A stretch of 44,970 nt of DNA from Bacilli bacterium (GTDB taxonomy: Bacteria > Bacillota > Bacilli > Alicyclobacillales > SLC66): positions 1 through 44,970 of the forward strand of contig JABEUY010000003.1 of assembly GCA_013044175.1 (NCBI GenBank), written 5' to 3'. Each line of letters opens with the position of its first letter. The first letter of the stretch is position 1. Made by a program: the position numbers and the translations under genes. Below the pieces are notes generated by a model. The model saw nothing but the letters and a program-made list of their open reading frames with translations. It made no database searches and had not been told where the DNA came from. This document shows, piece after piece, positions 37,435 through 44,970 of the stretch.

Positions 37435-37474
37435 TGCCCCAAACCCCTTTCCTTCGCTCACTTTGCTATTCCTT

Positions 37475-37518
37475 ATTATCCCCTTCGTTCAACCAAACTG
37501 TTGTGATAAAGATCACAA
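37475..37518 (-). promoter_or_regulatory. FNR/CRP-type class II promoter
   Basis: Palindrome TTGTGA-TAAAGA-TCACAA (37501-37518) matches the TGTGA-N6-TCACA site of FNR/CRP regulators. On the minus strand GATAAT (37480-37475) follows; transcription would start near 37468, putting the palindrome centre at about -41.5, the position for class II activation. No -35 hexamer is needed in that design and none is evident. It should drive the DUF2249 operon under low oxygen if the regulator is FNR; the sequence alone cannot exclude a CRP paralogue. Confidence 0.8.
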
Positions 37519-37525
37519 GTACAGT

Positions 37526-37552
37526 AAAAAAACCGATCCCTCATCGGATCGG
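37526..37552 (-). terminator. Terminator-like hairpin in the divergent intergenic region
   Basis: Stem CCGATCC/GGATCGG (37533-37539 with 37546-37552), 6-base loop, and on the minus strand a T7 run (37532-37526). It points at the FNR-type promoter although no minus-strand gene is known upstream; it may block antisense read-through from 37707 or end a short RNA. The stretch 37553-37637 shows nothing else. Confidence 0.6.
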
Positions 37553-37637
37553 CCTCTTGAAGACTAATCCATAGTAACTAGTGAATCTTTTGATAAATGG
37601 CAAAATTTCGTCCTCTGTGCAGCATAAATTAGAATTA

Positions 37638-37661
37638 TACTGTACCTAGCTGGGTATAGTA
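37638..37661 (+). promoter_or_regulatory. Inverted repeat / possible operator before the flavin-FeS gene
   Basis: TACTGTACC-N6-GGTATAGTA (37638-37661; eight of nine base pairs). It overlaps candidate -10 elements TATACT (37636-37641) and TATAGT (37655-37660), and another TATACT lies at 37668-37673. No convincing -35 was found, so the exact promoter is undecided. The repeat could bind a repressor, for example a GntR-type protein as in lactate-use operons (inference). Confidence 0.45.
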
Positions 37662-37706
37662 ATCGCATATACTATGTTCGTATTTTCACAAAAAGGAGGA
37701 ATTCTT

Positions 37707-40700
37707 ATGGCTTTGCTCATGGAATCCAAGCAACATCGGCTGCAGTTACTGTTTGGCGATCGCTATCGCGATGACCGCGTGGAACGAAAACTCTATTCCT
37801 TCGATGTTGGTGCCCTTCCTTCGCTGATCAAACCAATCATTCCCGTAGGCTTGGCTGGTGCTGTTGTTCGACCTGTCGATGAAAACGAAATCGTTCAACT
37901 GGTTCAAATCGCTAGGGATGAAAAAGTAACGCTCGTCCCTCGTGGCATGTCGACATCCGGTTACGGCGGTGTCTTACCTGAGAAAGATGCGATCATCGTC
38001 GATCTTACCGCGATGAATCGTATGCTCGCGATCGATGCTGAGGATGGTACCGTCACCGTGCAAGCAGGGATCGTTTGGGAATCGTTACAGCACCAACTGC
38101 ATCATCAACAATGGGATCTGCGTCTCTATCCTTCTTCCTCACCCGCATCCACGGTCGGTGGTTGGTTAGCGCAAGGTGGATCTGGTTTTGGTTCTTATGA
38201 ATACGGTTTCTTTAAAGAAAATGTGCTCTCGGCAAGTGTTATCATGCTTTCTGGTGAGATCGAAGTCTTTGCAGGGAAAGCACTGGCGGATTATGTGGCT
38301 GACGCTGAAGGGATTACGGGGATCATCACAACCATTACCTTGCGTATTCGACCCCTTGAAGCGGAGATGCACCGCGCTATCGCTTTTCCTGATGCTCTCG
38401 CTTTAGGAAAAGCGCTTAGCTTAATCTCCGAAGCCGCTTTGCCGATCTGGTCGATGACTTTTTTAAATCCAGAATCGTTACGTCTAAAGAAAAAACTACC
38501 GCATAAACACGGTCACCCTTATGAAGAAGCGCATCCGCACTATGCGCCACAATTGCCCGAAGCTTTTGTCCTGATGATCGCCTATCCCGCTTCCCGTCAT
38601 CGGTTGATCGATCAACCGTTATTATCGATTCTTGAACGTGTTCAAGCGCAGATTCTTCCTTCTGAAGCGGCTGAACATGAATGGGATTTGCGCTTTGCGC
38701 CGATGCGACTAAAACGAATCGGTCCTTCGATGATCCCGACCGAAGTGATCGTGCCACTCGCTTCGTTATCGGACGTATTGAACGAGATCGATGAAAAGAT
38801 CAAACAACCTTTCATCCTCGAAGGAATGGTTGGCAAGGACAATAAAGTAACTTTGCTTGGCTTTATACCACATGATGAACGCACTTTTGCCTATAACCTC
38901 GCCTTTGCTCTCTCGCTTTCTGTCATTTCCATCGCCAAAAAATATGGTGGCACTGCTTATTCAACCGGACTTTATTTTAAAAGCGAAGCCAAAAATGTTT
39001 TTGGCCAAGAACGTTATGGACTTTTGAAAGAATATAAGGAAAAAAACGATCCTCACCATCTTTTGAATCCTCACAAAATTCTCGGCAATGATCTTTTGCA
39101 TGCGGTCATGCTACTAGCTACGAAATTCGAACCGATCATCCGACCGTTCGCCAATCGAGCGACGACAAAGACTGGCGATTTTGCTCATCAGACGAAAGAC
39201 ACGCACGGCATTCCGGGTAACGTGGCTTTTTTTGCGACCGCTTGTGCGCGCTGTGGATATTGCGTCAACACTTGTACACAATTTTCTGGTCGTGGATTTG
39301 AGTCGCATTCACCGCGCGGCAAGTATGCGTACTTGCGTGAAGTAATGGCAGGCAGAGAAAAATTCGATCAGGCGATGATCGATAAATTTCTGCTTTGTAC
39401 GACGTGTGAAATCTGCAATACACGTTGTCAACTCAATCTTCCTGTCGAACACAACTGGATGACGATGCGCGGTGTATTGATTGAAGAAGAAAAGAAAATG
39501 ACGTTCCCGCCGTTTGAGATGATGGCTGCCTCTTTACGGGGTGAACAAAATATCTGGGCTGGCAAACAAGAGAAGCGAGCCGATTGGGTACCTGAAGATT
39601 TAGCACCAAAAATTCAGGAGAAAGCGGATGTTCTATATTTTGCAGGATGCACCGCTTCGTATGTGAATACCGATGTGGCAAAATCAACGCTGCGCATCCT
39701 CGATGAAGCTGGCGTTTCGTATACGTATATGGGCAACGACGAAGCGTGTTGTGGGATTCCGATGAAAGTGGCTGGCAAGTGGGATGTCTTTGAGGAAATC
39801 TTTGAGCACAACGTGGCCGAAGCCAAAAAACGCGGCGCCAAAACGATCGTTACTTCTTGCCCTGCTTGTGGTCTCGTTTGGAAAGAACTTTATCCACAAT
39901 TGGCGAAAAAGAAAAATATCGATTACGATTTTGAGGTGAAACACTACACGGAAATCGCTGCAAAAGCGATCGAAGAAGGCAACCTACACTTTGACCAAAC
40001 CATCTCGGCTAAAGTATGTTTTCACGATTCCTGTCATGCCGGGCGAGCACAAGGCATTTATGAACCACCGCGCGAACTTCTTTCTGCCATGCCTGGCGTG
40101 GAACTCGTCGAGATGGAACACAATCGTGAAAATGGCCTTTGTTGCGGGTCTGTACTCACGCTAATCGGCGAATCGGATGTCGCGCCGAAACTCGGCAATC
40201 TGCGTTTGCAAGAAGCGGTCGATGTGCAAGCAGATACGTTACTTGCGATGTGTCCTTGTTGCCAAGTCCAGTTGCGAACGGCTGCCAAGGCGAACGATGT
40301 TCCTATCGCTGTCACCGATTTGGCGCGTTTTATCGCAAAAGGCCTCGGTTATGAAACGGAAGATATGACGCAAAATTCACTCGTCATGTGGGGATACTTT
40401 GAGAAATTTATCGCGTTGATGCAACCTGAACCCATGGCACAACTGATGGTAGCACTGTTTCCACAAATGTTCGAAGCGATGCCACACAGTATGGTCACGA
40501 TGATGCATGGGATGAAAGCAGTGCCCGGGGGCTATGCCATGATGGAAAAAATGATGCCCATTCTCATGCCTCGTCTCGTTCCTGGCATCATGCCAAAAAT
40601 CATGCCTGCCATGCTCGATGCTGTCAGTCAGCGCGTCGGACCCTTGCCAAGTGATATGGAAGCATTGATGCCCGATCTCTTACCAAGAACGATGGAAGCC

Positions 40701-40793
40701 TTATTGCCAAACATGCTTCCCGAATTGCTTCCCTTCATCACGCCGATGATGATCGATTACCTGCGTCACGAAACGAAGCAACCGGTCAGCTAA
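37707..40793 (+). CDS. FAD-linked oxidoreductase fused to a (Fe-S)-binding CCG-domain module, with Met-rich tail
   Basis: 1028 residues. An N-terminal PCMH-type FAD domain (residues about 40-225: VPRGMSTSGYGG, GWLAQGGSGFGSYEYGFF) is followed by a glycolate/lactate-oxidase-like cap. Two 4Fe-4S motifs follow: CARCGYCVNTC from residue 513 and CTTCEICNTRC near 563. Two CCG domains come next (FAGCTASYVN with ACCGIPM; HDSCHAGRAQG with GLCCGS), as in GlcF, HdrD and LutA. This is a GlcD-GlcF-like fusion, so oxidation of a 2-hydroxy acid such as lactate or glycolate is likely but unproven. Residues about 894-1028 form an unusual Met/Pro-rich tail with about 24 Met. AAGGAGG is 7 bases before ATG 37707. 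Single gene, divergent from the FNR-type operon. Confidence 0.9.
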   Translation: MALLMESKQHRLQLLFGDRYRDDRVERKLYSFDVGALPSLIKPIIPVGLAGAVVRPVDENEIVQLVQIARDEKVTLVPRGMSTSGYGGVLPEKDAIIVDLTAMNRMLAIDAEDGTVTVQAGIVWESLQHQLHHQQWDLRLYPSSSPASTVGGWLAQGGSGFGSYEYGFFKENVLSASVIMLSGEIEVFAGKALADYVADAEGITGIITTITLRIRPLEAEMHRAIAFPDALALGKALSLISEAALPIWSMTFLNPESLRLKKKLPHKHGHPYEEAHPHYAPQLPEAFVLMIAYPASRHRLIDQPLLSILERVQAQILPSEAAEHEWDLRFAPMRLKRIGPSMIPTEVIVPLASLSDVLNEIDEKIKQPFILEGMVGKDNKVTLLGFIPHDERTFAYNLAFALSLSVISIAKKYGGTAYSTGLYFKSEAKNVFGQERYGLLKEYKEKNDPHHLLNPHKILGNDLLHAVMLLATKFEPIIRPFANRATTKTGDFAHQTKDTHGIPGNVAFFATACARCGYCVNTCTQFSGRGFESHSPRGKYAYLREVMAGREKFDQAMIDKFLLCTTCEICNTRCQLNLPVEHNWMTMRGVLIEEEKKMTFPPFEMMAASLRGEQNIWAGKQEKRADWVPEDLAPKIQEKADVLYFAGCTASYVNTDVAKSTLRILDEAGVSYTYMGNDEACCGIPMKVAGKWDVFEEIFEHNVAEAKKRGAKTIVTSCPACGLVWKELYPQLAKKKNIDYDFEVKHYTEIAAKAIEEGNLHFDQTISAKVCFHDSCHAGRAQGIYEPPRELLSAMPGVELVEMEHNRENGLCCGSVLTLIGESDVAPKLGNLRLQEAVDVQADTLLAMCPCCQVQLRTAAKANDVPIAVTDLARFIAKGLGYETEDMTQNSLVMWGYFEKFIALMQPEPMAQLMVALFPQMFEAMPHSMVTMMHGMKAVPGGYAMMEKMMPILMPRLVPGIMPKIMPAMLDAVSQRVGPLPSDMEALMPDLLPRTMEALLPNMLPELLPFITPMMIDYLRHETKQPVS

Positions 40794-40814
40794 CGCTTTC
40801 AGCCATGAAGACGA

Positions 40815-40839
40815 AAAAACCCCGCATCCGCGGGGTTTT
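40815..40839. terminator. Bidirectional intrinsic terminator
   Basis: Stem AAAACCCCGC (40816-40825) with GCGGGGTTTT (40830-40839), 4-base loop, between the convergent flavin-FeS gene and groEL. Confidence 0.93.
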
Positions 40840-40853
40840 AACGTTACTTCCAA

Positions 40854-42512
<1,659 letters not shown>

Positions 42513-42538
42513 TTATAGGCAACACTTATGTAGCCAGA

Positions 42539-42823
42539 TTACTTCTCGACAACAGCCAAGATATCCGATTCACGAACCACGAGGTATTCAACACCATCGT
42601 ATTTCACTTCGGTACCAGCATATTTGGAGAAAATAACGCGATCGCCGACTTTTACATCGACAGCAACCAGTTTACCATCTTCATAACGGCCAGAACCTAC
42701 CGCTACCACTTCCGCTTCTTGCGGTTTTTCTTTAGCGGTATCCGGAAGAACGATTCCGCTTGCCGTCTTTTCTTCACGTTCTACCGCGCGAAGAACGACT
42801 CGATCACCTAATGGTTTAATCAT
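42539..42823 (-). CDS. groES: Co-chaperonin GroES (Hsp10)
   Basis: 94 residues with [20 protein letters not shown], the mobile loop [13 protein letters not shown] that contacts GroEL, and [19 protein letters not shown] at the end. First gene of the groES-groEL operon; ATG start with GGAGG upstream. Confidence 0.99.
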   Translation of the reverse strand: MIKPLGDRVVLRAVEREEKTASGIVLPDTAKEKPQEAEVVAVGSGRYEDGKLVAVDVKVGDRVIFSKYAGTEVKYDGVEYLVVRESDILAVVEK

Positions 42824-42861
42824 GCAAAAACCTCCTCCATCCTACTTGATTTTCGGTTTTA

Positions 42862-42888
42862 TTAGCACTCAACTCGATCGAGTGCTAA
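42862..42888. promoter_or_regulatory. CIRCE element (HrcA operator)
   Basis: TTAGCACTC-N9-GAGTGCTAA (42862-42870 and 42880-42888) is an exact match to the CIRCE consensus. It lies between the groES promoter and its start codon, so heat-shock control by the repressor HrcA is expected. Confidence 0.98.
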
Positions 42889-42898
42889 TGACAACCCT

Positions 42899-42927
42899 AT
42901 AATATCGGTTACGCTGTTTTTTTGCAA
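42899..42927 (-). promoter_or_regulatory. groES-groEL promoter
   Basis: Minus-strand TTGCAA (42927-42922), 17-base spacer and TATTAT (42904-42899). The predicted start is just before the CIRCE element, the usual vegetative-promoter arrangement. Confidence 0.75.
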
Positions 42928-43021
42928 CTACCCTTTCTCGAATTTTTTCAATCCTCTTGATGATTTGACACTGCAAAGGGATCTATGGGAAAATTCGAGG
43001 AAACGGTATGAGGATGATATC

Positions 43022-44011
43022 ATGGCTCCGATTGTTTTCTCTGGCATTCAGCCAACTGGCCAAATTACGCTAGGCAACTATCTTGGCGCGCTCAAGCATT
43101 TTGTCAAAGCGCAACATGACGCGCAAAGTTATTACTGCATCGTGGATCTTCATGCGATTACGGTGCCGCAAGACCCCAAAGAGTTAAAGACGCGAATTCT
43201 CGATCTCGCCGCGCTCTACCTCGCTGTCGGCCTCGATCCTCAGATCGCAACGCTTTTTGTCCAATCGGACGTGAAAGAACATGCAGAACTCGGTTGGTTA
43301 TTACAGTGTAATGTGCATATGGGCGAGTTATCCCGAATGACACAATATAAAGAGAAAGCGGAAGGCAAAGACGCTGTAACCGTCGGCTTATTCACCTATC
43401 CTGCGCTCATGGCTGCCGATATCCTTTTATATCAAACCAATCTCGTCCCTGTCGGCGAAGATCAAAAACAACATATAGAAATCACCCGTGATATTGCACT
43501 GCGCTTTAACGCACGCTTTGGCGACACGTTCACGATCCCAGAAGGTATGATCACCAAAGAAGGCGCACGCATCATGTCGCTCGATGATCCGACGAAGAAA
43601 ATGAGCAAAAGCAATCCCAATCCAGCAAGTCGTATCGAGTTATCGGACACGCCAGACGAAATCCGCAAGAAATTCAGCCGAGCGGTCACCGATTCGGGAC
43701 GTGGAGTCACTTTTGATCCTGAGAAGAAAGCGGCTGTCGCCAATCTTTTAACGATTTACGCCACGATCACCGATCGCTCCATCGAATCCATTGTGAACGA
43801 GTATGAAGGTAGAGGCTATGGTGATTTCAAAAAAGGCTTGGGTGAAGCGGTAATCGCCCACCTTGAACCGATTCAATCGCGTTTTCAATCGCTTCGACAA
43901 AGCGGCGATGTGGTCGACATCCTTCAAGAAGGTGCCCATCGCGCGCGCGAATCCGCGCAAAAGACGATCGATCTGGTCAAACGCAACATCGGCCTTGGTA
44001 CATACTACTAG
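43022..44011 (+). CDS. trpS: Tryptophanyl-tRNA synthetase
   Basis: Class I synthetase charging tRNA-Trp, 329 residues. The HIGH-like motif is PTGQITLGNYLGAL, the KMSKS loop is KKMSKSNPNP, and VGEDQKQHIEITRDIA is family-specific. The frame extends to 42965, but GAGG about 8 bases before ATG 43022 gives the normal N-terminus APIVFSGIQPTG. The 94-base stretch between the groES promoter and the start shows no T-box leader, unlike trpS in many Bacilli. TTGACA at 42965-42970 may be its -35 box; the -10 is unclear. Confidence 0.98.
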   Translation: MAPIVFSGIQPTGQITLGNYLGALKHFVKAQHDAQSYYCIVDLHAITVPQDPKELKTRILDLAALYLAVGLDPQIATLFVQSDVKEHAELGWLLQCNVHMGELSRMTQYKEKAEGKDAVTVGLFTYPALMAADILLYQTNLVPVGEDQKQHIEITRDIALRFNARFGDTFTIPEGMITKEGARIMSLDDPTKKMSKSNPNPASRIELSDTPDEIRKKFSRAVTDSGRGVTFDPEKKAAVANLLTIYATITDRSIESIVNEYEGRGYGDFKKGLGEAVIAHLEPIQSRFQSLRQSGDVVDILQEGAHRARESAQKTIDLVKRNIGLGTYY

Positions 44012-44019
44012 ACGACAAA

Positions 44020-44057
44020 AAAACCAAGAGAGGCATCGAGTGCATTCTCTTGGTTTT
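44020..44057. terminator. Bidirectional intrinsic terminator
   Basis: Stem AAAACCAAGAGA (44020-44031) with TCTCTTGGTTTT (44046-44057); the 14-base loop can form a further GCA/TGC pairing. It ends trpS and the convergent tatC. Confidence 0.9.
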
Positions 44058-44058
44058 C

Positions 44059-44919
44059 TTATTCCCGATCGTCAAGATCGATCACTTTCTCCGTTGTTTC
44101 TTGCTGGTCTTCCTTCGGTGGCTCAGGTGCGAAAGCAGCCTTCTCCGTCGCAACAGGCGTTGTAGCAACAGGTTCGGGATCCTCATACCATTTCGCCATC
44201 TCTCGCTCTTTTTTTCGATACGCAAACGCAGAGATAGCAATGCTGATCTCATAGAGTAAGATCATCGGCACCGTGACGCTCAAATGCGAGATTAACTCAG
44301 GTGGACTGATCAGCGTACCAAGAACGATACAGGCAAAGTAAGCATACCGCCGCATCTTACGCATGAACTTCGGCGTTAACAGTCCGATCCGCGTCAAAAA
44401 CATCACGATAACAGGCAATTCAAAAATCAAAGCAAACGGTATCACCACATCAAATAAGAAACTAAAATATTCAGTCGCGGTGATCATAAAATCATACCGA
44501 ACGATCGCTAATTGTTTGAGAAAATGATAAATCTCCGGAAACACGACAAAAAACCCAAAACTCGCGCCAAGCAACAGCATGATAAGCACAGGTAAGAGCA
44601 AACGCTTCGCATACTTACGTTCTTGCTCACGCAAACCCGGTCGAACAAAAATCCAAAGTTGCCAGAGTAAGAACGGAATCGTCAAAATAAACGCGGTGAC
44701 ACCGGCGATCATAAAATAGACGCTGATCACATCGCCAGGTCCTAGTACTGTTAGCTTCTGCCCGTGTGCTGGACCCACAAGAAAATTATAAATCTTACCG
44801 ACAAATACGAAGGAAGCGATCAACGCAACCACAAAAAAAGCGAGCACCACCAAGATGCGTCTACGCAACTCTTCGAGATGCCCGATAAAAGACTGATCAA
44901 ATGAGCGACGCAGATTCAT
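44059..44919 (-). CDS. tatC: Sec-independent protein translocase TatC
   Basis: 286 residues with the conserved start SFIGHLEELRRRILVVLAFF (cytoplasmic Glu of the signal-peptide site) and six transmembrane segments; the first periplasmic loop holds GPAHGQKLTVLGPGDVIS. It forms the receptor for twin-arginine signal peptides, exporting folded proteins. A charged tail of about 40 residues (after residue 240, rich in Glu, Pro and Thr) extends beyond the last helix; such tails vary widely. Follows a probable tatA or tatB gene by 9 bases. No Tat substrate was noted in the window. Confidence 0.97.
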   Translation of the reverse strand: MNLRRSFDQSFIGHLEELRRRILVVLAFFVVALIASFVFVGKIYNFLVGPAHGQKLTVLGPGDVISVYFMIAGVTAFILTIPFLLWQLWIFVRPGLREQERKYAKRLLLPVLIMLLLGASFGFFVVFPEIYHFLKQLAIVRYDFMITATEYFSFLFDVVIPFALIFELPVIVMFLTRIGLLTPKFMRKMRRYAYFACIVLGTLISPPELISHLSVTVPMILLYEISIAISAFAYRKKEREMAKWYEDPEPVATTPVATEKAAFAPEPPKEDQQETTEKVIDLDDRE

Positions 44920-44928
44920 ACGCTTAGA

Positions 44929-44970
44929 CTATTCTTCCTTCTTCGCTTGCGAAGTGGTATCCGAAGTAAA
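44929..44970 (-). CDS. 3' end of a gene upstream of tatC, probably tatA or tatB
   Basis: The last 13 codons read FTSDTTSQAKKEE before the TAG stop. The polar, Lys/Glu-rich end and the position 9 bases before tatC fit a TatA/TatB protein, but only the tail is present, so this is inference. Confidence 0.5.
   Translation of the reverse strand, partial: FTSDTTSQAKKEE

Noticed and set aside
42889-43021. T-box leader before trpS
   Set aside because: The space is under 135 bases and shared with the groES promoter; no T-box sequence or terminator hairpin is visible.

Overview
The window reads as chromosomal DNA of a low-to-mid GC Gram-positive bacterium (Firmicutes, class Bacilli). The evidence is a B. 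subtilis-type purine operon with small PurL plus separate PurS and PurQ, PurR-type PurBoxes, a CIRCE element before groES-groEL, strong AAGGAGG ribosome binding sites, and frequent GTG and TTG starts. Gene content suggests an Alicyclobacillaceae-like, possibly acid-tolerant organism; that placement is inference. I saw no rRNA, tRNA, CRISPR array, prophage or insertion sequence, and no gene-free stretch longer than about 280 bases.

Layout. 1-2122 (-): 3'-truncated secreted protein with YcdB/YcdC-like and S-layer-homology regions. 2202-13360 (-): purB-purC-purS-purQ-purL-purF-purM-purN-purH-purD, a near-complete IMP pathway without purE or purK, driven by a promoter abutting two PurBoxes. 13571-17929 (+): nucleotide-sugar dehydrogenase, GT4 glycosyltransferase and a PolX/PHP protein whose polymerase carboxylates look lost. 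17926-20286 (-): soluble hybrid histidine kinase and a receiver-GGDEF response regulator. 20379-21008 (-): Yip1-family membrane protein. 21172-22596 (+): FAD-dependent oxidoreductase. 22635-24400 (-): argJ and an ArgA-like acetyltransferase.

24564-31883 (-): a tightly packed run manC, moxR, DUF58 gene, TgpA-like transglutaminase gene and guaA, bounded by a good promoter and a terminator. It joins GMP synthesis, GDP-mannose supply and a MoxR/DUF58/transglutaminase envelope module. 32030-33115 (+): lactonase-like beta-propeller. 33161-34303 (-): PIG-V-like membrane glycosyltransferase. 34568-37434 (-): DUF2249 protein, a 12-TM heme-copper-oxidase-subunit-I-like protein, a DUF59 Fe-S assembly factor and a HAD phosphatase, headed by an FNR/CRP-type palindrome at about -41.5. 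Divergent from it, 37707-40793 (+) encodes a flavin/iron-sulfur oxidoreductase with an unusual Met/Pro-rich tail. 40854-42823 (-): groES-groEL. 43022-44011 (+): trpS. 44059-44970 (-): tatC and the last codons of an upstream gene, probably tatA or tatB.

Most likely to reward follow-up: the FNR-type redox locus at 34.5-40.8 kb, the PolX homologue with Glu replacing the catalytic Asp pair, the sugar dehydrogenase lacking its usual catalytic Asp, and the manC-to-guaA operon. Many start codons were moved from the longest reading frame to the codon with a well-spaced ribosome binding site; the reasons are given per gene.
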